A DNA stretch of 64,000 nt. Source: Blastococcus aggregatus. Lineage in GTDB: Bacteria > Actinomycetota > Actinomycetes > Mycobacteriales > Geodermatophilaceae. The notes beneath the pieces are model-generated. The model ran no database searches. It was given only the letters and a program-made list of their open reading frames with translations, and was not told the DNA's origin. The position numbers and the translations under genes were made by a program. The stretch is from contig NZ_OBQI01000007.1 of the NCBI RefSeq assembly GCF_900221005.1, positions 1 through 64,000 on the forward strand, in the 5' to 3' direction. This document shows, one piece after another, positions 1 through 7,905 of this stretch (position 1 is the first letter of the stretch; every line of letters starts with the position of its first letter).

Positions 1-75
1 AACTCCTGGGGGTAGGGCTTGGGCACGGTGAACATCCTTCCAGCGGCACCCCTTGGCACCACAGATCAGATGTCA
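1..75 (-). mobile_element. 5' end of a probable IS3-family transposase (OrfA) and IS terminus
   Basis: On the minus strand a reading frame runs off the window edge. From a GTG at position 26 it reads MPKPYPQEF (an ATG at 35 adds three residues). This resembles the N-terminus of actinobacterial IS3-type OrfA transposases. A GGAAGG ribosome-binding site lies at 36-41, about nine bases before the GTG. Further out, the sequence ends in ...GATGTCA at about 75, so an IS end beginning TGACATC on the minus strand is plausible. Just beyond it the type ISP methylase sequence starts abruptly. Only nine residues are visible, so the family call is an inference. Confidence 0.45.
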
Positions 76-107
76 CCTACTCGTGCAGCAGTCCCTTCCC
101 GAAGACG

Positions 108-2360
108 GTGTCGAAGCTGGGGATCGTCTATACACCGGTGGAGATCGTCGACTTCATCCTGCGCTCGGCCGACGAGGTGCTGCGCGCGGAGTTCGGCCAG
201 GGGCTGACCGACGAGGGCGTGCACGTGCTCGACCCGTTCACCGGCACTGGCACTTTCCTGGTGCGGCTGCTGCAGAGCGGCCTCATCGAACCGCACGACC
301 TGGCGCGCAAGTACGCCAACGAGCTGCACGCCAACGAGATTCTGCTGCTGGCGTACTACATCGCCGCGGCGAACATCGAGACCACGTTCGAGGAGCTGGA
401 GGGGACGCCGCTGCCATTCCCCGGGCTCGTGCTCACCGACAGCTTCCAGTCGTGGGAGGACAACGACCAGCAGGACATCGACGTCATGCCGGAGAACAAT
501 GAACGGCTAGAGCGGCAGAAGCAGTTGCCCATCCAGGTCATCGTCGGCAATCCGCCGTACTCAGTGGGGCAGGATTCCGCCAATGACGACAACGCCAACG
601 AGAAATATCCGACTCTGGACGGCGAGATCGAACGCACCTACGTCGCGCGGTCAACCGCCACGTCGAAGCGCACGCTGTACGACTCCTACATACGGGCCAT
701 CAAATGGGCCACCCTCCGCCTCGGCGACCGCGGCATCGTCGCCTTCGTTACCAACGGGGGCTTCCTAGACTCCAACGCTGCCGACGGCATGCGCCAGGCG
801 CTCGCGGAGGAATTTGCTGCCATCCACGTCTTTAACCTGCGGGGGAACCGGCGACAAGGCGGCGCCGAGGGTCGGCCAATTTGGGAAGCATTCGCCAAGG
901 GCTCTGGCGGTTCGATCGCGACCATCGCCATCGTTGTGCTGGTCAAGCGACCGCACGCCACAAAGCCGGCGACCATCTACTATTCACAGGTCGGTGATTT
1001 CACCACAGCAACCGAAAAGGTTGCTGAGGTCGTTTCTGCGGGCAGCATAAGCGGCCTAAGCTCGCTGGCGATCACCCCCAACGAGCACGGTGACTGGCTC
1101 CATCAGCGTGGCCAGGATTTTGCGGCCTACATGTCCATCGGGGCCAAGGCGAAGGGTCTCGCTGTCTTCGGGCTGTACTCGAAGGGGATCAATACCGCTC
1201 GATCGAACTGGGCCTACGGCTCCTCGCGGGTGGCGCTCCAACGGAACATCGAGCAACTCATCCTCGCGTACGAACGGGACCGCCAAGCTCTCGCGGCGGA
1301 TTCGTCGACACTGCTAAATGCAGACGAGCGGCAGATCAAGTGGAGCCGGACGCTGGAGTCGGCCGTGCGCCGCGGCGTGACGATGCAGTTCGATCCTCAA
1401 AACCTGCGCAGGGCAGCCTTTCGCCCGTTCACTACGCAGTGGGTCTACTGGGACCGCCACCTTAACGATCAGCTCTACTCCACGCCGTACCTCTTCCCTA
1501 ACGGCCTCGAGAATGTTGGCTTCTCGCTCACAGATGCGGCGTCACACGCTCCGTTTTCGCTGCTGATGATCAACGACCTGCCGGACCTGCACACTCTTGA
1601 TACGGCCCAGTACTTCCCGAGGTGGCGATACGAGAAGGTCAACGACTCGGGGATGTTCGAGGTCCACGCGGGCGAAGTGGTCGACGGCTACCGGCGGATC
1701 GACAACATCACCGACGAGGCGCTCGCAGCGTTCACCGCGGCCTACCCCGGAGAGTCGATCAGCAAGGACGACATCTTCGACTACGTTTACGGGCTGCTGC
1801 ACTCGCCGGAGTATCGGGAGACCTACGCGGCGGACCTGAAGAAGATGCTGCCGCGAATCCCGTTCGCCAAGGACTTCCGCGCCTTCGCCGACGCAGGTAA
1901 GCAGTTGGCCGCGCTGCACCTGAGCTACGAGACCGTCGAGCCGTGCCCGCTGGAGGGGCTTGACGTCTCCGGTCCCGGTGGCGAGGCGGACTACGAGTTC
2001 TTCGCCGTCGGAGACAAGAAGATGACCTTCGGCAAGCCGACCGCCGAGCAGAAGGCCGCCGGGCTTCGACACGACCGGTCGATGATCCGATACAACGACC
2101 GGATTACCCTGCGCGGCGTCCCAGAGGAGGCGTACCGGTACACGTTGGGAAGCCGCTCGGCCATCGAGTGGATCATCGACCGCTACTGGGTGAAGACCGA
2201 CAAGGCGTCGGGCATCGTCAACGACCCCAACGACTGGTCCCGCGAAGTCGGCGATCCGCGCTACATCCTCGACCTGCTGGCACGCATCGTCACAGTCTCC
2301 TTGGAGACGGTCAAGGTGGTGGACTCCCTGCCCCCGCTCGATATCCGCCACGACGGGTGA
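108..2360 (+). CDS. Truncated type ISP restriction-modification protein (methyltransferase and specificity half)
   Basis: This is the C-terminal half of a single-chain type ISP (LlaGI-like) restriction enzyme. Such enzymes normally carry a nuclease and helicase before an adenine methyltransferase and a target-recognition domain. The SAM motif DPFTGTGTF (residues 42-50) and catalytic motif NPPY (148-151) are intact, and the specificity domain fills the C-terminus to residue 750. The helicase half is absent. The frame stays open to base 3, but the roughly 35 residues before the GTG at 108 look unlike the family, and a probable IS end lies at about 75. It is therefore probably a pseudogene cut by an insertion sequence. 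Codon use between about 500 and 1600 is visibly less GC-rich than in neighbouring genes, which suggests transfer. It sits on the 3' side of tRNA-Gly, a common island site. Confidence 0.8.
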   Translation: MSKLGIVYTPVEIVDFILRSADEVLRAEFGQGLTDEGVHVLDPFTGTGTFLVRLLQSGLIEPHDLARKYANELHANEILLLAYYIAAANIETTFEELEGTPLPFPGLVLTDSFQSWEDNDQQDIDVMPENNERLERQKQLPIQVIVGNPPYSVGQDSANDDNANEKYPTLDGEIERTYVARSTATSKRTLYDSYIRAIKWATLRLGDRGIVAFVTNGGFLDSNAADGMRQALAEEFAAIHVFNLRGNRRQGGAEGRPIWEAFAKGSGGSIATIAIVVLVKRPHATKPATIYYSQVGDFTTATEKVAEVVSAGSISGLSSLAITPNEHGDWLHQRGQDFAAYMSIGAKAKGLAVFGLYSKGINTARSNWAYGSSRVALQRNIEQLILAYERDRQALAADSSTLLNADERQIKWSRTLESAVRRGVTMQFDPQNLRRAAFRPFTTQWVYWDRHLNDQLYSTPYLFPNGLENVGFSLTDAASHAPFSLLMINDLPDLHTLDTAQYFPRWRYEKVNDSGMFEVHAGEVVDGYRRIDNITDEALAAFTAAYPGESISKDDIFDYVYGLLHSPEYRETYAADLKKMLPRIPFAKDFRAFADAGKQLAALHLSYETVEPCPLEGLDVSGPGGEADYEFFAVGDKKMTFGKPTAEQKAAGLRHDRSMIRYNDRITLRGVPEEAYRYTLGSRSAIEWIIDRYWVKTDKASGIVNDPNDWSREVGDPRYILDLLARIVTVSLETVKVVDSLPPLDIRHDG

Positions 2361-2524
2361 ACGGCACCGGACGGCCAGGCCGCGATCACGGTCCGCCGGC
2401 CACTACCGCGGGGGGCAGCGACCAACCACGAGACGACACCGAGCGGGTCCGTGCCTGCCGCCGCTCGTGGGCCGGCGGCCCGTGCTCGGAAGCTGCACGA
2501 CGTCGAGGTCATCCGCGGCCGGGC

Positions 2525-2612
2525 CGTGCCTTCGGCGTGCCTTTCGCGTGCCTTAAGCACCGGCCAAAGCCGGTGGTCAGGGGGTAGCAGGGGTCAGCAC
2601 CCATAAGGCACG
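2525..2612. repeat. 11-bp-period CGTGCCTT array with inverted copy and hairpin (candidate attachment-site arms)
   Basis: CGTGCCTT occurs at 2525, 2536 and 2547, exactly 11 bp apart. One inverted copy (AAGGCACG) lies at 2605-2612. Between them is a perfect hairpin, CACCGGC-CAAA-GCCGGTG (2558-2575). Short direct repeats at one helical turn with an inverted partner are what integrase arm-type sites look like, and the array ends 59 bp from the 3' end of tRNA-Gly. I read it as the residue of an integrative element. I see no gene in 2361-2670. A role as integrase or excisionase site is inferred; no integrase is in the window. Confidence 0.5.
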
Positions 2613-2670
2613 GGAGCGGCCCCAACGCCGCGCTGAGCTGCACAGACGAGCAAATCTGCTGGTCAGTGCG

Positions 2671-2744
2671 TGGAGCGGGTGACCGGGATCGAACCGGCAT
2701 GGCCAGCTTGGAAGGCTGGGGCTCTACCATTGAGCTACACCCGC
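2671..2744 (-). tRNA. tRNA-Gly(TCC)
   Basis: Read on the minus strand, the 74 bases fold into a standard cloverleaf. The acceptor stem is GCGGGTG/CACCCGC, the anticodon loop is CTTCCAA with anticodon TCC, and the T-loop is TTCGATC. A CCA end is encoded after discriminator T. The 3' end faces lower coordinates, toward the repeat array and the restriction-modification remnant, the orientation expected when a tyrosine integrase uses a tRNA 3' end as its target. Confidence 0.95.
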
Positions 2745-2808
2745 GAGGTGCCCGGACAGCCTAACGGCCGGGGCGCTCGCAGCTGCGCCAACCCGGGCGC
2801 GACGCCGC

Positions 2809-2814
2809 TACGGT
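2809..2814 (+). promoter_or_regulatory. -10 box of a leaderless promoter for the amidase gene
   Basis: TACGGT is followed by exactly seven bases and then the GTG at 2822. That spacing puts the transcription start at the start codon. No convincing -35 hexamer is visible. The same TANNNT-N6-9-start pattern recurs at many genes in this window. Confidence 0.5.
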
Positions 2815-2821
2815 GCTCCGC

Positions 2822-4270
2822 GTGACGCAGACCACGTGGATGGACGCGACCGCCCAGGCCGAGCTCGTACGCAGCGGCCAGGCCAGCCCTGTCGAACTCG
2901 TCGAGGACGCCATCGAGCGGATCGAGCGGGTGAACCCGCAGCTCGACGCGGTCATCCGCGACCGGTTCGCCGAAGCCCGCAAGGAGGCGGCCGGAGAGCT
3001 CCCCGACGGTCCGTTCCGCGGCGTCCCGATGCTGCTCAAGGACCTCGGCTGCCACGTCGCCGGCGAGACCACCCAGTACGGCACGTCCTTCCTCGGCGAC
3101 GTGCGCTGGCCGGCCGACAGCTACCTCGCGCAGCAGTTCCGCGCCGCCGGGTTCGTCTTCCTCGGCCGCACCAACGTGCCGGAGTTCGGCACCACCATCA
3201 CCACCGAGCCGGTGTGCAACGCCCCGGCCCGCAACCCGTGGAACCCCGGCCATTCCACCGGCGGTTCGAGCGGCGGCTCGGCGGCGGCCGTGGCCGCGGG
3301 GCTGGTGCCGATCGCGCACGCCAACGACGGCGGCGGCTCCATCCGCATCCCCGCTAGCGAGTGCGGCCTGGTCGGCCTCAAGCCCACCCGCGCCCGCGTC
3401 AGCCAGGGGCCCGACGTCGGCGAGGGCTGGGCCGGCGCCACCATCGACGGCGCCGTCACCCGGACGGTCCGCGACGCCGCCGCCGTCCTCGATGCGATCA
3501 GCGCCTTCATGCCGGGCGACCCGTACCCGGCGCCGGCCTTCGTCCGGCCGCTGGCCGCCGAGGTGGGTGCCCCCGTCGGCCGGCTGCGCGTCGGCCTCCT
3601 GGACGCCGCGCCGGGGGAGCAGTACCTGGACCACCCCGACTGCCGCGCCGCGGTCGCGGACGCCGGCCGGCTGCTCGAGGAGCTGGGCTGCGTCGTCGAA
3701 CCCGGGACGCCGGACGCCATGTTCGACGAGCTGTTCTCGCGCTTCTTTACCGCGACCATCGCGGCCGACACTGCCGTGACCCTCTCCGCGCTCGAGCAGT
3801 TCGCGCTGGGCCGGGCGATCGCCGACGACGAGCTGGAGCCGCGCAACGCGATGTACCGCGCCGTCGGGCGGGAGATGCCGGCCACCGACTACCTCGCCGC
3901 ACGGGCGTACCTGGGCGGCTGGGTCCGCCGCATGGCGGCCTTCTGGACGCCGGAGGAGCACGGCGGCCGAGGGTTCGACCTGCTGGTCACCCCGACCGTG
4001 GCGGCGCCGCCGCCCGAGCTGGGCTGGTTCACCGGGGCCGGTCCGGAGGAGGAGGGCCGCCGGATCGGCAGCTTCCTGCCCTACACCGCGCAGTTCAACG
4101 TCACCGGTCAGCCGGCCATCAGCCTGCCGCTGCACTGGAGCGACGACGGCCTGCCGGTCGGGGTCCAGATCGTCGCGGCGTTCGGCCGGGAGGACGTGCT
4201 CGTCCGGGTCGCGGCCGCGCTGGAGGAGGCTGCTCCGTGGGCGGGCCGCCGGCCGCCGGTGAGCGCCTGA
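2822..4270 (+). CDS. Amidase (amidase-signature family)
   Basis: An amidase-signature hydrolase of 482 residues, normal for the family. The Ser-cisSer-Lys triad is visible: Lys73 in MLLKDLG, Ser149 in the glycine/serine-rich GGSSGGS stretch, and nucleophile Ser173 in GGGSIRIP. Family members hydrolyse amide bonds of varied small substrates; the substrate cannot be told here, and GatA is unlikely because no gatB or gatC is adjacent. The GTG at 2822 is preferred over the upstream GTG at 2813 because it lies seven bases after a TACGGT box. The gene stands alone between tRNA-Gly and tRNA-Pro. Confidence 0.85.
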   Translation: MTQTTWMDATAQAELVRSGQASPVELVEDAIERIERVNPQLDAVIRDRFAEARKEAAGELPDGPFRGVPMLLKDLGCHVAGETTQYGTSFLGDVRWPADSYLAQQFRAAGFVFLGRTNVPEFGTTITTEPVCNAPARNPWNPGHSTGGSSGGSAAAVAAGLVPIAHANDGGGSIRIPASECGLVGLKPTRARVSQGPDVGEGWAGATIDGAVTRTVRDAAAVLDAISAFMPGDPYPAPAFVRPLAAEVGAPVGRLRVGLLDAAPGEQYLDHPDCRAAVADAGRLLEELGCVVEPGTPDAMFDELFSRFFTATIAADTAVTLSALEQFALGRAIADDELEPRNAMYRAVGREMPATDYLAARAYLGGWVRRMAAFWTPEEHGGRGFDLLVTPTVAAPPPELGWFTGAGPEEEGRRIGSFLPYTAQFNVTGQPAISLPLHWSDDGLPVGVQIVAAFGREDVLVRVAAALEEAAPWAGRRPPVSA

Positions 4271-4321
4271 GCTCCGTGCCGGCGGGAGCCGGTGGCCGAC
4301 CCGCCTAGACTCGGGCAGCCA

Positions 4322-4398
4322 CGGGGTGTGGCGCAGCTTGGTAGCGCACCTGCTTTGGGAGCAGGGGGCCGCAGGTTCAAATCCTGTCACCCCGACCA
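4322..4398 (+). tRNA. tRNA-Pro(TGG)
   Basis: A 77-base cloverleaf with acceptor stem CGGGGTG/CACCCCG, anticodon loop TTTGGGA (anticodon TGG), T-loop TTCAAAT, discriminator A and an encoded CCA. A TAGACT -10-like box at 4306-4311 precedes it. The 3' end is followed by two degenerate partial copies of itself, described separately. Confidence 0.95.
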
Positions 4399-4473
4399 GG
4401 TCGTGCTGCAGGCTCACATCCTGTCGCCCCGACCAGGTCGTCCTGCACGGGTTCACATCCCGTCAGCCCGGCC
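4371..4473 (+). repeat. Tandem partial copies of the tRNA-Pro 3' end (37-bp period)
   Basis: The T-arm and acceptor end of tRNA-Pro (from 4371) is repeated at 4408 and 4445, a 37-bp step. Copy 2 keeps the T-stem and loop, the CCCCGACCA terminus and the trailing GGTCGT. Copy 3 is more diverged, but its T-stem has changed on both sides (ACGGG/CCCGT), so pairing is preserved. No D-arm or anticodon arm accompanies copies 2 and 3, so they are not full tRNAs. Such 3'-end copies are typical scars of integrative elements using a tRNA as attachment site; local slippage duplication is the alternative. Confidence 0.75.
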
Positions 4474-4563
4474 GAGCCACGACGTCCGTAGACTCGTGGG
4501 TCGACGCGGCGCCGTCGAGCACCGAGCGCCCCACCCGCTGTCTTACCGAGGAGCACTGCCGCT

Positions 4564-6012
4564 GTGAAGAGCACCATCGAGGAACTGGGCCCCACGCGGG
4601 TCCGGATGGCGATCGAGGTGGCTTGGGGGGACCTGGACCACGCCTTCGGTGAGGTCTACAAGGAGCTGGGCAAGCAGGTCCGCGTCCCCGGCTTCCGTCC
4701 CGGCAAGGTCCCGAACCGCGTGCTCGACCAGCGCATCGGCCGGCCCGTCGTCCTGGAGCAGGTCGTCCAGCACGCGATCCCGGAGGTCTACTCCGAGGTC
4801 GTCCGCGAGAACCAGGTCCGCGTCCTGGGCCAGCCCGAGATCGAGGTGACCAAGCTCGAGGACAACCAGACCCTCGAGTTCACCGCCGAGGTCGACGTCG
4901 CCCCGCAGCTCGAGCTGCCCGCCCTGGACGCCCTCGCGGTCACCGTCGACGACGTCGAGGTCACCGACGAGGAGATCGACCAGCAGATCACCGTCATGCG
5001 CGAGCGCTTCGGGATGCTGCAGTCCGTCGAGCGCGCCGCCCAGGACGGCGACTTCGTCTCCATCGACCTCGAGGCCAAGCTCGGCGACGAGGTCCTCGAG
5101 GACGGCTCGACCACCGGCATGTCCTACGAGGTCGGCTCCGGCAACCTGATGGAGGGCCTCGACGACGCCGTCCGCGGGCTCTCCGCCGAGGAGTCGAAGA
5201 CCTTCCAGACCGCCCTGCTCTCCGGCCCGAACGCCGGCGAGTCGGCCGACGTCACCGTCACCGTCCGCTCGGTGAAGGAGAAGGAGCTCCCCGAGCTCGA
5301 CGACGACTTCGCCTCCACCGCCAGCGAGTTCGACACCCTGGCCGAGCTGCGCGAGGACGTCCGCACCCGCCTGTCCCGCACCAAGGTGATCCAGCAGGGC
5401 GCGCAGGCCCGCGACAAGCTCGTCGAGCACCTGCTCGAGGCCGTCGAGGTGCCGATGCCCGACAACCTGGTCGAGCGCGAGATCGAGTGGCGCAACCGCG
5501 CCTTCGAGGGCGAGCTGCAGCAGGCCGGCATGGACTGGGACAGCTTCCTCAAGATGTCCGGCGTCGAGAGCCGCGAGGCCTACGACGCCGACCAGCGCAA
5601 GAACGTCGAGGAGGCCGTCCGGACGCAGTTCATCCTGGACGCGATCGCCGACGCCCGTGAGGTCACCGTCGACAACGACGACCTCTCCGCGCAGATCATG
5701 GCGCAGGCCCAGCGCAACCGGATGAGCCCGGAGCAGTACGCGCAGCAGCTGCAGCAGGGCAACAACATCGCCGAGTTCGTCGCCGACGTGCGCCGGACGA
5801 AGACGCTGGCCCAGCTGCTCGAGCAGACGACGATCACCGACGCGTCGGGCAACACCGTCGACCTCGAGGCGCTGCGCCCGCAGACCGTCCAGGCCCCGGC
5901 CGGGGACGACGCCGACGAGGAGCAGATCGACGCCGAGTTCTCCGCGGAGGCCGCCGCCGTCGAGGCGATCGAGGGCGCCGTCGACGACACCGAGGCCGTC
6001 GACAAGGCCTGA
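4564..6012 (+). CDS. tig: Trigger factor (ribosome-bound chaperone / PPIase)
   Basis: Trigger factor binds the ribosomal exit tunnel and shields nascent chains. The 482-residue protein has the ribosome-binding domain with its signature loop GFRPGKVP near residue 45, a central FKBP-type prolyl isomerase domain, and a C-terminal helical chaperone domain. The tail after residue 440 is acidic and alanine-rich, as usual in actinobacteria. The GTG start has GAGGAG at 4548-4553. A TAGACT box at 4489-4494 may be its -10. clpP1, clpP2 and clpX follow on the same strand, the common bacterial order. Confidence 0.95.
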   Translation: MKSTIEELGPTRVRMAIEVAWGDLDHAFGEVYKELGKQVRVPGFRPGKVPNRVLDQRIGRPVVLEQVVQHAIPEVYSEVVRENQVRVLGQPEIEVTKLEDNQTLEFTAEVDVAPQLELPALDALAVTVDDVEVTDEEIDQQITVMRERFGMLQSVERAAQDGDFVSIDLEAKLGDEVLEDGSTTGMSYEVGSGNLMEGLDDAVRGLSAEESKTFQTALLSGPNAGESADVTVTVRSVKEKELPELDDDFASTASEFDTLAELREDVRTRLSRTKVIQQGAQARDKLVEHLLEAVEVPMPDNLVEREIEWRNRAFEGELQQAGMDWDSFLKMSGVESREAYDADQRKNVEEAVRTQFILDAIADAREVTVDNDDLSAQIMAQAQRNRMSPEQYAQQLQQGNNIAEFVADVRRTKTLAQLLEQTTITDASGNTVDLEALRPQTVQAPAGDDADEEQIDAEFSAEAAAVEAIEGAVDDTEAVDKA

Positions 6013-6035
6013 TCGCCTCCGCGCCAGCGCTCGGA

Positions 6036-6069
6036 ACGCCGCTCCACCCGACACCGGGTGGGGCGGCGT
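6036..6069 (+). terminator. Terminator hairpin after tig
   Basis: Arms at 6036-6049 and 6056-6069 pair over 14 positions with one G.U and a six-base loop. The hairpin lies 24 bp after the tig stop, with a weak T-rich stretch (CGTTTCC) shortly after. It separates tig from the clpP promoter region. Confidence 0.7.
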
Positions 6070-6102
6070 CCGTCGTTTCCGGGCCGATTTCCTGCCTGGT
6101 CG

Positions 6103-6163
6103 CTGCGCCGTCGGCGAACACCACCCGTTGCGGGACTGCACCGTCGGAGGTGCGCGTTAGGGT
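6103..6163 (+). promoter_or_regulatory. clpP1P2 promoter with candidate ClgR site
   Basis: TAGGGT at 6158-6163 is a likely -10. About 45 bp upstream, CGC-CGTCG-GCGAAC (6106-6119) matches the right half and the five-base spacing of the actinobacterial ClgR operator (GTTCGC-N5-GCGAAC); its left half is weaker. ClgR is the known activator of clp genes in actinobacteria. The position would suit an activator, but the match is imperfect. Confidence 0.35.
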
Positions 6164-6297
6164 CGACAGGACTCAGGCGAATCGCCGGGGAGCACCGTTC
6201 CCCGGAGGGCCGTCGAAGCCCGCACCATCGCCCCGCACACGAACAACCAGTCCACCGAGACCGACTGCTGGACAGTCCTACGGAGGTCACCGCACCC

Positions 6298-6936
6298 GTG
6301 AGCACTACCCACCCGAACCTCGCGAGCGCACCCATGATGCGCGGCGCCGGCGGAATGATGAACCTCGGAGACTCCGTCTACGAGCGCCTGCTGCGCGAGC
6401 GCATCATCTTCCTCGGCACGCAGGTGGACGACGTCATCGCCAACCAGCTCGCCGCCCAGATGCTGCTGCTGTCCGCCGAGGACCCCAAGAGCGACATCCA
6501 CCTCTACATCAACTCGCCCGGCGGCTCGGTCAGCGCCGGCATGGCGATCTACGACACGATGCAGTTCATCGACTGCGACGTCGCCACGTACGGCATGGGC
6601 CTGGCCGCCTCGATGGGCCAGTTCCTGCTCACCGCGGGCACTGCGGGCAAGCGCTACGCGCTGCCGCACGCGCGGATCATGATGCACCAGCCCTCGGCCG
6701 GCGTCGGCGGAACCGCGGCCGACATCGCCATCCAGGCCGACCTGTTCCGCCGCACCAAGAAGGAGCTCAACGAGCTCCAGGCGCTGCACACGGGGCAGAG
6801 CATCGAGCAGATCGAGACCGACTCGGACCGCGACCGCTGGTTCACCGCGCCGGAGGCCCTCGAGTACGGCTTCGTCGACCACGTGGTGAGCAAGGCGACC
6901 ATGACCGACAGCACCAACCCGGTCACCGACAACTGA
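6298..6936 (+). CDS. clpP1: ATP-dependent Clp protease proteolytic subunit 1
   Basis: Serine peptidase subunit of the Clp protease, 212 residues. The triad is Ser105 (GLAASMG), His130 (MMHQP) and an Asp near residue 179. The GTG at 6298 is chosen because GGAGG at 6282-6286 fits it and homologues start close to the [11 protein letters not shown] segment; earlier in-frame starts lie in non-conserved sequence. clpP2 follows after 16 bp. In actinobacteria ClpP1 and ClpP2 form a mixed two-ring barrel fed by ClpX or ClpC1, so the pair should be co-translated. Confidence 0.95.
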   Translation: MSTTHPNLASAPMMRGAGGMMNLGDSVYERLLRERIIFLGTQVDDVIANQLAAQMLLLSAEDPKSDIHLYINSPGGSVSAGMAIYDTMQFIDCDVATYGMGLAASMGQFLLTAGTAGKRYALPHARIMMHQPSAGVGGTAADIAIQADLFRRTKKELNELQALHTGQSIEQIETDSDRDRWFTAPEALEYGFVDHVVSKATMTDSTNPVTDN

Positions 6937-6952
6937 GTCCGGAGGGACTGAC

Positions 6953-7582
6953 ATGAGCTTCCAGATGCCCTCCAGCCGCTACATCCTGCCCTCCTTCGTG
7001 GAGCGCACGAGCTACGGCATGAAGGAGTCCAACCCCTACAACAAGCTCTTCGAGGAACGCATCATCTTCCTCGGGGTGCAGATCGACGACGCCTCGGCCA
7101 ACGACGTCATGGCCCAGCTGATCACGCTGGAGTCCACCGACCCGGACCGCGACATCACGATCTACATCAACTCTCCCGGTGGCTCGTTCACCTCGCTCAT
7201 GGCGATCTACGACACCATGATGTTCGTCCGCCCCGACATCCAGACCGTGTGCATGGGCCAGGCCGCCTCGGCGGCCGCGGTCCTGCTGGCGGCCGGGACG
7301 CCGGGCAAGCGCCTGGCCCTGCCCTACTCCCGCGTGCTGATCCACCAGCCCTCGGGTGAGGCGGGCGGTCAGGTCTCCGACCTCGAGATCCACGCCGCGG
7401 AGATCCAGCGGGTGCGGGTGCAGATGGAGGAGATCCTGGCGCGGCACACCGGTCGTTCGACCGAGCAGATCCGCAAGGACATCGACCGGGACAAGATCCT
7501 CACCGCTCAGGAGGCGAAGGACTACGGCATCGTCGACCAGGTGATCCAGAGCCGGAAGCTCAACGCCCTTCCCGCGGTCTGA
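6953..7582 (+). CDS. clpP2: ATP-dependent Clp protease proteolytic subunit 2
   Basis: Second ClpP paralogue, 209 residues, with Ser106 (GQAASAA), His131 (LIHQP) and an Asp in the DIDRD segment near 180. The N-terminal [11 protein letters not shown] segment is typical of actinobacterial ClpP2 and is often processed. GGAGGGA just before the ATG is a good ribosome-binding site. A strong hairpin follows the stop codon, closing the clpP1P2 operon before clpX. Confidence 0.95.
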   Translation: MSFQMPSSRYILPSFVERTSYGMKESNPYNKLFEERIIFLGVQIDDASANDVMAQLITLESTDPDRDITIYINSPGGSFTSLMAIYDTMMFVRPDIQTVCMGQAASAAAVLLAAGTPGKRLALPYSRVLIHQPSGEAGGQVSDLEIHAAEIQRVRVQMEEILARHTGRSTEQIRKDIDRDKILTAQEAKDYGIVDQVIQSRKLNALPAV

Positions 7583-7594
7583 TCCTTCCCGGCG

Positions 7595-7629
7595 CGAGCC
7601 GGGGCCGCGCGTGTCGCGTCCCCGGCTCG
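7595..7629 (+). terminator. Terminator hairpin after clpP2
   Basis: CGAGCCGGGG (7595-7604) and CCCCGGCTCG (7620-7629) form a perfect 10-bp stem with a 15-base loop, 13 bp after the clpP2 stop. No U-tract follows, as is usual in high-GC actinobacteria. Confidence 0.7.
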
Positions 7630-7905
7630 TACCGTCGAAGGGTCCAGCGGTTCGGGAGGGCACTCCCGGGCCAGGGCTGGGCCGCGAGGCGAGCGGTACG
7701 GAAGTGGGACGGGCCGGCGTCAACCGGGTGAGTCATTGCCCGGCGGCGTCGGTGACGGCAGGTACGTTCGGCGGACGCCTGAACCCCGGCCTCGAGGGCC
7801 GGGACGAGAGCCCCGCCGAGTGGGGACTGCACGGGCGAAGATCAGCAGCGACGACGACGCAGGCACCTGGTTCCAGGGCTGCGAATCCGAACCGGAGGTC
7901 AGCAG
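7630..7905 (+). other. clpX upstream region
   Basis: The clpP2-clpX gap holds no gene I can support. It contains a TACGTT box (7763-7768) that could be a -10, and a hairpin CCCGGCC-TCGAG-GGCCGGG (7785-7803) that would lie in the clpX 5' leader. A ribosome-binding site GGAGG precedes the clpX GTG. clpX therefore probably has its own promoter, separate from clpP1P2. Confidence 0.4.

Noticed and set aside
4543-6141. Long minus-strand ORF opposite tig
   Set aside because: Leucine/glycine/valine-rich shadow of a high-GC gene with no conserved motif; tig on the + strand is unambiguous. Other long antisense ORFs over obgE, clpX and nearby genes were dropped for the same reason.
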